Source: CBDDFV01 sp965227335
Lineage (GTDB): Bacteria; Planctomycetota; Phycisphaerae; Phycisphaerales; SM1A02
Direction of reading: 5' to 3'
DNA length: 64,000 nucleotides
Assembly: GCA_965227335.1 (NCBI GenBank)
Contig: CBDDFV010000009.1
Span: 434,001-498,000 of the forward strand
The position numbers were made by a program, and so were the translations under genes. Positions 44,865-52,636 of this stretch are shown here, in pieces (the stretch's first letter is position 1; every line of letters begins with the position of its first letter). A model generated the notes under the pieces. The model made no database searches, was not told the origin of the DNA, and worked only from the letters and a program-made list of their open reading frames with translations.

Positions 44865-46562
44865 TCAGGCGGGGGTGGGGGCCTTGGGCCGCGCCTGCTG
44901 GGCCGGACCCGCGGGGCCGCCGCCCTTCTTCGCAGCGAGGACCCGCATCACCTCTTCGATCGACGTTTCGCCGCTGAGCACCTTGGAGAGCGCGGCTTCC
45001 TGGAGATAGATCATCTTGTTCTTACGGGCGTGGGCGATCGCGCCCTTGAGGTCGCCCGACCCGAGCAGCCGCCGCGCGTCCTTGTCGACGAGCATCACCT
45101 CGTAGGCGGCGGTCTGGCCGAGGTAGCCGGCCCCGTTGCAGATCGGGCAGGTCTCGATCTTGTTCCGCTCCTGCACCTGGCCGGAGTGTCGGAACAACTG
45201 GCTGACCTTGTCCGCCTGCAGGCCGAGCTTCTGGAGCTGCTCCGCCGTCGGCGTATAGGGTTGCCGGCAGTTCGGGCAGAGCGTGCGGAGGAGACGCTGG
45301 TTCGTGACGGCGCGGAGGGCGCTGGTCGCGGCCTTGACGTCGCCGATCCGCTGGCACCAGTCGCGGATCTGATCGCCGATCGTGGGGGCGTGACGCGTCA
45401 CGTAGATGAGCGGCCCCTTGAGACCCGGATCGTTCGCGTTCTGCGCGGTGGACGGCTCGCCGTCGTCGAAGAGCAGGACGATGTCCGGGTCGCGGCGGAG
45501 GATCGACTGCAACTGGGTCGCGTAGTCGACATCCGGGTTGCCGGGATCAAACTGCGCCTGGTCGACGCCGTCGAGACGCGTCTCGATCTCGAGTTCGAGC
45601 GTCTTGATGTTGCTCGTGTAGGGATCGTGCCGGTTGACGAAGCTGTACGCGCTGGTCGAGATCCCGTGTCCCTGCGGCGCCCCGACGAGGACCACGCCGT
45701 GCCGCTCGTGCTCCGGCTCCAGCGAACGGAGCGCTTCGAGCTGGGCGGGGAGCAGGCCGAGGCCGTCGATCGGCTTGACGAGCCGGTCGTGCCGGTCGAA
45801 GTCGATCCGCAGCGAGACGCCGTTGGACGAACCGAACGTCGTGAGCGTCAGCTTCGACTGCACGGACGGCCCGGCGATCCGGAACTCGCCGATCTGTCGC
45901 TTGCGACGGTCGCTGACGTCGAGGCCCGCGACGTCCTTGAGGTAGTCGAGCACCTTGAGGCCGACGTCCTGGGCCATCGGCTCCTGCCGGTAGCGGACGC
46001 CGTCGGTGGTGTGGGCGAAGTTTGCGGCGTTCTGGGTGATCGTCATCTCGAGCTTGGAGGCTCGTCCCTCGACCGCGTGTCCGATGATGTTCTCGGCGAG
46101 TTCGTACGTCACGCTCGCGGTGTCTTCCTTGGCCGGCACCGTCCGCTCGACGCCGTCATGGTCGACGAAACGGAACGCCACGGAGCTCGCGGCCCGCTTC
46201 GCCCGCCGCTCTTCCATGCGTTCGGCGAACTTCTCGCGGGAGAACAGCGAGAACTGCTTTTCCTCCGGCACTTCGCGGTTGCGTACGTACTGGTACGCGA
46301 AGAGCGGGCCGACGAGCAGGAGAACGCCGATCGGGAACCCGAGGGCGAACCACTTCACGCCGAGCATCACCGCAAGGGCCGCGGCGCCGGACACGAGGTA
46401 GATCGTGTTCCACTGCCGGTAGTTCAGGTGGAAGTACCGCGCGTCCTTCTCGAGCCGCGTCGAGATCAGCCACGCCCAGGGAACGAACGCGGCGAACATG
46501 AGCAGCGGCGTGATGAAGCTGATGAGGATCTGCGCTTCAGCCAGCGTGAGCGTGACGGTCAT
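44865..46562 (-). CDS. Membrane-anchored GspE/PilB relative lacking ATPase motifs
   Basis: A protein of 565 residues. Membrane segments lie at about residues 12-34, 53-70 and 72-92, unlike soluble PilB/GspE. Residues about 150-565 follow the GspE/PilB layout, but the catalytic motifs are broken. The P-loop reads GAPQGHGIST, with Ile at 301 where Lys is needed. The Asp box reads LELEIETRL. Walker B reads VLLFDDGE instead of VGEIRD. The zinc-binding cysteines (CPNC at 429-432, CPIC at 472-475) and the C-terminal AYEVMLVD region are kept. It is therefore likely a pseudo-ATPase: a scaffold or partner for the PilT-type ATPase encoded 47 bases upstream. This role is inferred. Confidence 0.8.
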   Translation of the reverse strand: MTVTLTLAEAQILISFITPLLMFAAFVPWAWLISTRLEKDARYFHLNYRQWNTIYLVSGAAALAVMLGVKWFALGFPIGVLLLVGPLFAYQYVRNREVPEEKQFSLFSREKFAERMEERRAKRAASSVAFRFVDHDGVERTVPAKEDTASVTYELAENIIGHAVEGRASKLEMTITQNAANFAHTTDGVRYRQEPMAQDVGLKVLDYLKDVAGLDVSDRRKRQIGEFRIAGPSVQSKLTLTTFGSSNGVSLRIDFDRHDRLVKPIDGLGLLPAQLEALRSLEPEHERHGVVLVGAPQGHGISTSAYSFVNRHDPYTSNIKTLELEIETRLDGVDQAQFDPGNPDVDYATQLQSILRRDPDIVLLFDDGEPSTAQNANDPGLKGPLIYVTRHAPTIGDQIRDWCQRIGDVKAATSALRAVTNQRLLRTLCPNCRQPYTPTAEQLQKLGLQADKVSQLFRHSGQVQERNKIETCPICNGAGYLGQTAAYEVMLVDKDARRLLGSGDLKGAIAHARKNKMIYLQEAALSKVLSGETSIEEVMRVLAAKKGGGPAGPAQQARPKAPTPA

Positions 46563-46609
46563 AGTCTCTCGATCGGTGATGGAGCGAAACGAAGAGGGCG
46601 TTCACAGGA

Positions 46610-47764
46610 TCAGGAGATGCCCTTGAGACGCATCTTGAGTTCTTCGGGCTTGGGGGTCGCCTGCAGGGCCACCTTGTGGTGAATGTATTCCCCCTCCACG
46701 AGATCCACAAGCGAACTCGTGAAGTCGATCATGCCGTCGGGCCGGGACTGCTTGATGATGTCGAGCAGCTCGCCCTCGCGACCTTCGAGGATGTACTTCT
46801 GGACGCCCGGCGTGTTGATGAGGATCTCGATCGCCGGGATCCGGGCGATGTCCTCGTGGAGCGTCGGCAGCAGCTTCTGGTACACGATCGACTGCAGGTT
46901 GTAGGCGAGCAGCTTGCGGATCTGGTCGCGCTCCGACTCCGGGAACAGGTCGTAGATACGACCGAATGTCTGCCAGGCCGACGAGGCGTGAATCGTTCCG
47001 AACACGAGGTGGCCGGTCTCGGCGGCGCGGATCGCGGCCTCGAACGTCTCGTGGTCGCGCATTTCGCCGACCAGCACCACGTCCGGGTTCTCACGCACCA
47101 GCGCCCGCAGCGCCTCGTTGAAGTTGATGCAGTCGATCCCGACCTCGCGCTGGTTGATCGTGGCCTTCGAGTCCTTGAAGATGTACTCGATCGGGTCCTC
47201 GATCGTCACGATGTGGACGCGCTTCCGCTCGTTGATGTACTGGAGCATCGACGCGATCGACGTCGACTTGCCGGAGCCCGTCACGCCCGCGAACAGAATC
47301 AGCCCCTGGGCCCGCAACGCGATCTCGCCGAGAATCTCGGGGAGGTAGAGCTCCTCGAACTTCTTGATGTTCGAGGTGATCAGACGGGCGGCGATCGCCG
47401 GCTTGCCCCGCGTCATGAACAGGTTGACGCGGAAACGACTGTCGTCGTCGTAGTCGTACGCGAAGTCGATCTGGCCGTGACGATGGAAGTGCTTGTACTG
47501 CCCGTCGTCAAGCACGTCCTTCGCGATCTGGAACATCAGGTTCTCAGTGCAGGAATCGGTCTGCAACGCCTTGAGCGAGCCGCGCACCCGGACCTTCGGC
47601 GGCGAGTCGCACTTCACGATGAGATCGGACGCCTCGAACTTGATCGTCGCGGCGAGATAGAGCTCGAACATCTTGCGGCCCTCGCCGGTCGCCGTCCCCT
47701 TGTCGTGATGGACCGGGTCGGCGACGAGGGCGAAGTCAGACGAATCGGCGGTGTGGGTGCTCAC
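46610..47764 (-). CDS. PilT-type secretion/retraction ATPase
   Basis: A cytoplasmic hexameric-type ATPase of 384 residues. Walker A is GVTGSGKST, the Asp box TIEDPIEYIF, Walker B VVLVGEMRD and the His box TGHLVFGTIHASSA; all are intact. The N-terminal PAS-like part has ASDLIVKCDSPPKVRVRG. In type IV pili PilT drives retraction. No pilin, PilB, PilC or PilM-Q gene is in the window. The GTG at 47764 is chosen because GGAAGAG lies about 6 bases upstream; ATG at 47671 (MFELYLAAT) is an alternative. It heads the operon with the pseudo-GspE and CvpA-like genes. Confidence 0.9.
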   Translation of the reverse strand: MSTHTADSSDFALVADPVHHDKGTATGEGRKMFELYLAATIKFEASDLIVKCDSPPKVRVRGSLKALQTDSCTENLMFQIAKDVLDDGQYKHFHRHGQIDFAYDYDDDSRFRVNLFMTRGKPAIAARLITSNIKKFEELYLPEILGEIALRAQGLILFAGVTGSGKSTSIASMLQYINERKRVHIVTIEDPIEYIFKDSKATINQREVGIDCINFNEALRALVRENPDVVLVGEMRDHETFEAAIRAAETGHLVFGTIHASSAWQTFGRIYDLFPESERDQIRKLLAYNLQSIVYQKLLPTLHEDIARIPAIEILINTPGVQKYILEGREGELLDIIKQSRPDGMIDFTSSLVDLVEGEYIHHKVALQATPKPEELKMRLKGIS

Positions 47765-47966
47765 GGGTCTCTTCCAAAGGTCAGGCCGGGCGCGGCCGCC
47801 GGGGCGCGGCGGACGGCGGTCGGGGGGTGTTCGCGTTCGCACGAGATTTCGCACGACGGATCCGCGGGGTTCGACGAAATCGACGCCTCCGCATGATTCC
47901 GCCGACGAAACCCTAAGGATAGCCGGGCCGCCCCGCGGATGCGAGACACGCCGCCCCCCGTTGGGG

Positions 47967-48060
47967 GCGAGAGGAACTGAACAGGCGAGCAGGAGAGCAG
48001 CTCCTCACCTTCCTGCTCGCCTGTTCTCCTCTCTCCTCCTCTCGCCGCCCTCCGGGCGGC
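47967..48060. repeat. Nested inverted repeats upstream of guaB
   Basis: Perfect 16-base arms (47979-47994 and 48011-48026, GAACAGGCGAGCAGGA and its complement) enclose a 16-base loop. Outside them GCGAGAGGA (47967-47975) pairs with TCCTCTCGC (48037-48045). A separate hairpin GCCGCCC-TCC-GGGCGGC lies at 48044-48060. The arms are built from octamers of the form CTGYTCKC. It could be a bidirectional terminator, an RNA regulatory fold or a small mobile palindrome. Confidence 0.75.
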
Positions 48061-48064
48061 GCAG

Positions 48065-48093
48065 TTGACTTTCCGCCCCGCCGCGGCGATATT
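48065..48093 (+). promoter_or_regulatory. Candidate guaB promoter giving a leaderless mRNA
   Basis: TTGACT (48065-48070) and GATATT (48088-48093) are exactly 17 bases apart. Only five bases separate the -10 from the guaB ATG at 48099, and no Shine-Dalgarno is present. This is the best -35/-10 pair seen in the window. Confidence 0.6.
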
Positions 48094-48098
48094 TGGCC

Positions 48099-49568
48099 AT
48101 GGAGCACAAGATCATTCAGGACGGCGTCACCTTTGACGACGTGCTGCTCGTCCCCCGACGCAGCGCCGTGACCCCCGATCAGGCCGATCTCTCGACCCGC
48201 CTGACCCGGAACGTCCGCCTCAATATCCCCCTCGTCTCCGCCCCGATGGACACCGTCACGGAGTCCCGGCTGGCGATCGCGCTGGCCCAGGAGGGCGGGA
48301 TCGGCATCGTCCACAAGAACCTCCCCGCCGACGCCCAGGCCCGCGAGGTCCAGAAGGTCAAACGCAGCGAAAACGGCGTCATCAATGACCCCGTCACCCT
48401 CAGCCCCGACGACACCGTGGCCGACGCGCGGCGGCTCATGGACGAACAGAACGTCTCCGGCTTCCCCGTCACCGACGCCGCGGGACAGGTCGTCGGCATC
48501 CTCACCAAGCGGGACATGAAGTTCGTCTCCGGCGTCGAGCAGCGGGTCGCCGATGTGATGACCCGGGACAACCTCATCACCGCCCCCGCCGACACCCCGC
48601 CCGAGGCGGCGGAGCAGATCCTGCTCCAGGCCCGCGTCGAGAAGCTCATCCTCACCCACGCCGACGGGTCTCTCGCCGGGCTCATCACCATGCGGGACAT
48701 CGAGAACTTCCGCAGCCATCCCAACGCCTGCCGCGACGGGCGCGGGCGGCTCCGCGTCGGCGCCGCGGTCGGCGTCTTCCAGTACGACCGGGTCGAGGCC
48801 CTCGTCAACGCCGAGGTCGACGTCCTCGTCATCGACACCGCCCACGGCCACTCGGAGAACGTCCTCAAGACGGTCGAACATGTTCGCTCCCGCTACGACA
48901 TCGACATCATCGCCGGCAACGTCGCCACCGCCGACGGGGCCCGCGACCTCATCGAAGCGGGGGCCGACGCCGTCAAGGTCGGCATCGGGCCCGGCTCCAT
49001 CTGCACCACCCGCATCGTCACCGGCGTCGGCATCCCCCAGCTCACCGCCATCGGCAACGCGTGCGAGGCGGCGGAGAAATTCAACGTCCCCGTCATCGCC
49101 GACGGCGGCGTCCGACAGTCCGGCGACATCGCCAAGGCCCTCGTCGCCGGCGCCAGCTCCGTCATGCTCGGCTCCCTCTTCGCCGGGCTCGACGAATCCC
49201 CCGGCGAAATCGTGCTCCATCGCGGTCGACGGTTCAAGGCCTACCGCGGCATGGGCTCCGCCGGGGCCATGGCCGCCGGGTCCGCCGATCGCTACGCCCA
49301 GGCCGAGGTCGCCGAGTCGAAGAAGTTCGTCCCCGAAGGCATCGAGGGACGCACGCCGTATCGCGGCTCGCTCGGCGAGTTCGTCTACCAGATGGTCGGC
49401 GGCGCCCGCGCCGCCATGGGCTACTGCGGCTGCCAGACGATCGACCAGCTCCACGCCGACGCCCGCTTCGTCCGCGTCACCAGCGCGTCCGTCGTCGAAT
49501 CCCACCCGCACGACATCCAGATCACCAAGGAAGCCCCCAACTACATGGCGCCCACCACGTCCGACTAG
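48099..49568 (+). CDS. guaB: Inosine-5'-monophosphate dehydrogenase
   Basis: An enzyme of 489 residues that oxidises IMP to XMP in guanine nucleotide synthesis. It has the TIM barrel with two inserted CBS domains (about residues 95-205: VSGFPVTDAAGQVVGILTKRD and VEKLILTHADGSLAGLITMRD). The catalytic loop is GIGPGSICTTRIVTGVG with Cys near residue 305, followed by PVIADGG and YRGMGS. The start is ATG at 48099; a TTG two codons upstream is less likely. Repetitive DNA lies on both sides of the gene. The length is normal for the full two-CBS form. Confidence 0.96.
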   Translation: MEHKIIQDGVTFDDVLLVPRRSAVTPDQADLSTRLTRNVRLNIPLVSAPMDTVTESRLAIALAQEGGIGIVHKNLPADAQAREVQKVKRSENGVINDPVTLSPDDTVADARRLMDEQNVSGFPVTDAAGQVVGILTKRDMKFVSGVEQRVADVMTRDNLITAPADTPPEAAEQILLQARVEKLILTHADGSLAGLITMRDIENFRSHPNACRDGRGRLRVGAAVGVFQYDRVEALVNAEVDVLVIDTAHGHSENVLKTVEHVRSRYDIDIIAGNVATADGARDLIEAGADAVKVGIGPGSICTTRIVTGVGIPQLTAIGNACEAAEKFNVPVIADGGVRQSGDIAKALVAGASSVMLGSLFAGLDESPGEIVLHRGRRFKAYRGMGSAGAMAAGSADRYAQAEVAESKKFVPEGIEGRTPYRGSLGEFVYQMVGGARAAMGYCGCQTIDQLHADARFVRVTSASVVESHPHDIQITKEAPNYMAPTTSD

Positions 49569-49638
49569 TGGAACGGCGCTCCCGGCTCCCCGGCTCCCCT
49601 GTTCCACTGTTCTCCTGTTCTCCTGTTCTCCTGCTCTC
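49567..49638. repeat. Stem-loop and octamer tandem array between guaB and fabI
   Basis: AGTGGAAC (49567-49574, overlapping the end of guaB) pairs with GTTCCACT (49601-49608). A tandem array follows at 49607-49638: three copies of CTGTTCTC and one of CTGCTCTC. The same octamers occur in the palindrome before guaB. The fabI ribosome site (GAGG) comes after the array. Confidence 0.8.
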
Positions 49639-49653
49639 AACGAGGTCACACGC

Positions 49654-50439
49654 ATGGGTTTCATGGACGGCAAACGCGGCCTCATCGTCGGCATCGCCAA
49701 CGACCGCAGCTACGCCTGGTACATCGCCGAATCGATCCTTCGGGAAGGCGGCGAATGCCTCTTCACCCACCTCCCCGGCGACAAGATGGAGCGTCGCTGT
49801 CGCAAGGCCGTCGAAGGCCTCGGCGTCACCGACCCCTGGCTCAAACCGATGGACGCCGGATCCGACGACGATCTCGCCGCGGTCTTCGGGGCCCTCAAGG
49901 ACGACTTCGGATCGATCGACTTCGTCGCCCACTCGATCGCGTTCGCCGACAAGGACTGGCTCCGGGCCGGAGTCTTCTACAAGACCCCCCGCGATGTCTA
50001 CACCCAGGCCATGGACATCTCCGCCTACACCTACGCCGCGATGGGACAGCAGGTGAAGGACCTCGGCCTCATGCCCGACGGCGGCGCCATGGTCTCCATG
50101 AGCTACTACGGGGCCGAGAAGGCCGTCCCCGGCTACAACGTCATGGGCGTCGCCAAGAGCGCGCTCGAGTCCACCACCCGCTATCTCGCGGCGGACCTCG
50201 GGCCCGACAACGTCCGCGTCAACTGCATCTCCGGCGGACCCCTTCGCACCATGTCCGCCCTCGCGGTGGGGGGGTTCGGCGAGATTCTCGACTGGGTCGA
50301 ACAGAAGGCCCCGCTCCGACGCAACGTGGAGGGCGGGGAGGTCGGCGACACCGCCGCGTTCCTGCTGAGCGATCTCGCCTCCGGCATCGCGGGCCAGACG
50401 ATCTACGTGGACTGCGGGTATTCGACCATCGGCCTGTAG
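49654..50439 (+). CDS. fabI: Enoyl-[acyl-carrier-protein] reductase (NADH)
   Basis: An SDR-type enzyme of 261 residues that reduces trans-2-enoyl-ACP, the last step of each fatty-acid elongation round. The N-terminus GKRGLIVGIANDRSYAWYIA is typical of FabI. The active site is YNVMGVAK (Tyr and Lys six residues apart), after SMSYYGAEKAVPGY. ISGGPLRTMSA follows, and the C-terminus (GQTIYVDCGYSTIG) is standard. The start has GAGG about 8 bases upstream, just after a pyrimidine-rich octamer array. It is the triclosan target in other bacteria. Confidence 0.95.
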   Translation: MGFMDGKRGLIVGIANDRSYAWYIAESILREGGECLFTHLPGDKMERRCRKAVEGLGVTDPWLKPMDAGSDDDLAAVFGALKDDFGSIDFVAHSIAFADKDWLRAGVFYKTPRDVYTQAMDISAYTYAAMGQQVKDLGLMPDGGAMVSMSYYGAEKAVPGYNVMGVAKSALESTTRYLAADLGPDNVRVNCISGGPLRTMSALAVGGFGEILDWVEQKAPLRRNVEGGEVGDTAAFLLSDLASGIAGQTIYVDCGYSTIGL

Positions 50440-50553
50440 AGAACCGCCCCCGATCCCGCCTCGTCCGATCGGTGAAGCTCAATCTTTCGCCGATGCGCAG
50501 TTGGTTCGCGCCGGTTCGACGCCTCGTGATAGTCTTGACGCCGTCGCCTGAGC

Positions 50554-50583
50554 CCCCTCTCCCGGGGAGCGCGGGAGGAGGGG
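50554..50583 (+). promoter_or_regulatory. Hairpin that covers the ribosome-binding site of the FkbM gene
   Basis: CCCCTCTCCCG (50554-50564) pairs with CGGGAGGAGGGG (50572-50583), 11 pairs with one bulged G. The right arm contains the whole Shine-Dalgarno (GGAGGAGGGG), and the ATG follows three bases later. The fold would hide the site, so translation may be controlled. Confidence 0.5.
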
Positions 50584-50586
50584 ATC

Positions 50587-51426
50587 ATGTCGTTCCGATC
50601 ACGGATGGCGCTGCGGATTCGCGAGGCGGCGTATCGTCGCGGCGTACTCGTGCAGCGAACCACGGCGGCCGAGTTTCTTCCCGGCATGCTGGAGCGCATC
50701 CGGCTGCGCCGCCAGCGTCTGAAAGTGCTCCAGATCGGCGGCAACGACGGCAGGCTGGCCGATCCGCTGGGGCCGTTCCTCCGGGCGGATCGACCGGGCG
50801 TCGAGGCGGTGATCCTGGAGCCGATCCCCGACTACTTCGCGATGCTCAAACGCACGTACCGACGCCATCCGTCGGTGCGGCCGGTGCAACTCGCGGTGCA
50901 CGCCGACCAACGCAGCGCTCCGGTGTACCGACTCGACCCGGCCCACCGCGCCCGCTATCCCGACTGGGCTCAGGGGCTGGCCTCATTCGATCGCACGCAC
51001 CTGGAGGGGCACGGCGTCGACACCGACGCCATTCTCGTCGAACAGGTGCCCTGCCGCACCGTGGCGGAAGTGCTCGCGGAATTCGACTTCGAGGACGTCA
51101 ACGTGGTGGTCATCGACACGGAAGGCTATGACCCCGTCATCCTCGGCATGCTGGACATTTCAACGCCGACGCTCGAGATCGTCCGGTTCGAGCACAACTT
51201 CAGTCGCGGCGTGATGAGCCGCGAGGATCTGGACGCGTGGGGCGATCGTTTTCACGCCGCGGGCTTCGAGTTCCTGGTCGATGCGCAGGACGCCACCGCC
51301 GTGCGCCGATATGTGCTGACGATCGCGAAACAAGGTCTGGCGGATTCCGATGACGACCCCGGGCGAGTGGCGATTGTCGAAACAACCCCCGTCATGCGGG
51401 ATCAGGCGCCCAGCGCGAGGCGATGA
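50587..51426 (+). CDS. FkbM-family methyltransferase
   Basis: A protein of 279 residues. The SAM-binding motif I is KVLQIGGNDGRLADPL (about residues 40-55), followed by AVILEPIPDYFAMLKRTY. The conserved C-terminal part VVVIDTEGYDPVILGMLD is the FkbM hallmark. These enzymes methylate sugars or small molecules. There is no signal peptide. The strong Shine-Dalgarno lies inside a predicted hairpin. The last 25 bases overlap the end of the convergent phosphoesterase gene. The substrate is unknown. Confidence 0.85.
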   Translation: MSFRSRMALRIREAAYRRGVLVQRTTAAEFLPGMLERIRLRRQRLKVLQIGGNDGRLADPLGPFLRADRPGVEAVILEPIPDYFAMLKRTYRRHPSVRPVQLAVHADQRSAPVYRLDPAHRARYPDWAQGLASFDRTHLEGHGVDTDAILVEQVPCRTVAEVLAEFDFEDVNVVVIDTEGYDPVILGMLDISTPTLEIVRFEHNFSRGVMSREDLDAWGDRFHAAGFEFLVDAQDATAVRRYVLTIAKQGLADSDDDPGRVAIVETTPVMRDQAPSARR

Positions 51427-52163
51427 GCCAGCACCGGCGGCAGGCCCGCCTGTTGCGCGTCGAACTGCGTCGTCTGGACGTCGTACTCGACGCGGTGGAT
51501 GACGAAGCGACGGGCGTCGAGGTCGAGGACGGCGAAGCTCGCGCGGGGATCGGCGTCGCGGGGCTGGCCCACGGCGCCCGGATTGCAGATGTAGCGTCGC
51601 CCGGGCGTGAGGGTGACGCACATGCCGTCCGTGAGATCCCATCGCGCGATGTCCGCGGCGGTGTACTCGTCCGCCGGATCGTCCGTCGGCGCCTCGAAGA
51701 CCCCCGGGATGTGCGTGTGGCCGACGAGACAGACCGGCTGCGTCACGCCGCGAAAGGCGAGCGCCGCCTGACCCGCGTGGTGCAGGTAGTCGGTCGCGCC
51801 GGGCAGCGGCGTGTTGTGGCAGCACAGCACGCCCGGGAGTTCGATGCGGTCCTTGAGCTGGCAGATGGCGGCCTTGTGCAGCGGTCCGATCGACCGACGC
51901 GTCCACTCGATGGCGAACTTCGCGTTCGGGTTGAACCCCTGCGCCGTGCTCGGGTCGATGACGGCCTCGTCGTGGTTGCCCTGCACGATCCAGGTGCACG
52001 TCCGCATCACGAGATCAAGGCAGCGATCGGGATGCGGGCCGTAGCCGACCACGTCGCCGAGGCAGATCAGATCATCCACCCCGCAGCGGGAGATCGCTCG
52101 CAGCGTCGCCTGCAGCGCCGGAAGGTTCCCGTGAATGTCCGACAGAATTGCGTACCGACTCAT
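51402..52163 (-). CDS. Calcineurin-like metallophosphoesterase (YfcE/MJ0936 type)
   Basis: A cytoplasmic phosphoesterase of 253 residues. Metal-binding motifs are in order: ILSDIHGNLPAL (Asp and His), CLGDVVGYGPHPD, VQGNHDEAV and LVGHTHIPGVF, then NPGAVGQPRD. The start at 52163 fits the motif I position at the very N-terminus; upstream in-frame sequence is noise. The Shine-Dalgarno is weak. Its 3' end overlaps the convergent FkbM gene by 25 bases. It probably hydrolyses a phosphodiester or nucleotide; the substrate is unknown. Confidence 0.88.
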   Translation of the reverse strand: MSRYAILSDIHGNLPALQATLRAISRCGVDDLICLGDVVGYGPHPDRCLDLVMRTCTWIVQGNHDEAVIDPSTAQGFNPNAKFAIEWTRRSIGPLHKAAICQLKDRIELPGVLCCHNTPLPGATDYLHHAGQAALAFRGVTQPVCLVGHTHIPGVFEAPTDDPADEYTAADIARWDLTDGMCVTLTPGRRYICNPGAVGQPRDADPRASFAVLDLDARRFVIHRVEYDVQTTQFDAQQAGLPPVLAHRLALGA

Positions 52164-52636
52164 CTTCAATCCATCCTGTTCCAGCCGCTGACCCGGTCGT
52201 CCTGATCCTGGTCGTTTCGTTCCCGGTCGCCCCGGCCTCATCACGTTCTCGGACACGCATCGTCGGAACGTCATTCCCGACGACGCCGGTCTGATCGGGA
52301 TACGAGCGTCCGCGACGTCGCGTCCCCGCCAAACCGGGCGCTGGCCCGTCCCTCTAACCAGATGGGATTCAACCGGCTCCGTGTCCACTTCTCTATCGGA
52401 ATTCGTCCTGGTTTCTTGCGAGCATTGCCCCACGATTCCTGAAACTGAATCCCCGGGACATCTGATCTTTTCATTCGGGGCGCGGGCGACGTGTCACGCC
52501 GGTGCAACCGCCGCCGCGATGGCCGGTTCGATCCGGGCGCAAGAACAACGCGGCGGGCCGGTGGGCCTCGCCGCGATGGTTGTTCTCACATCTTTTCGGA
52601 CCGTCCGCCCTTCGGCGGGGGTCGCGACCGTCGAGG
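52164..52636. other. Intergenic region between the phosphoesterase gene and infC
   Basis: No gene is supported in these 473 bases. The part at about 52380-52490 is visibly richer in A+T than its surroundings. A small hairpin CCGCC-CTTC-GGCGG (52605-52618) lies just past the infC stop and may help end its transcript, but no T-run follows. All open frames here have unlikely composition. Confidence 0.5.

Larger units (their letters stand above)
47765..48098. other. Intergenic region between the PilT-type gene and guaB
   Basis: No gene is supported in these 334 bases. They hold the divergent promoters, a set of inverted repeats (described separately) and a good guaB promoter. On the minus strand TATCCT (plus 47916-47921) is a possible -10 for the PilT operon, but no clear -35 is seen. 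Confidence 0.5.

Noticed and set aside
44751..47896. Two long plus-strand open frames opposite the PilT and pseudo-GspE genes
   Set aside because: The minus strand carries the recognisable motifs; the plus-strand frames show no domain and unnatural composition.
47913..49700. A 595-codon minus-strand open frame over guaB
   Set aside because: It is opposite guaB, which is unmistakable; its Asp/Gly/Val-rich composition is an antisense shadow.
52330..52400. A T-loop-like GGGATTCAACC that hinted at a tRNA
   Set aside because: No acceptor, D or anticodon arms can be built around it.
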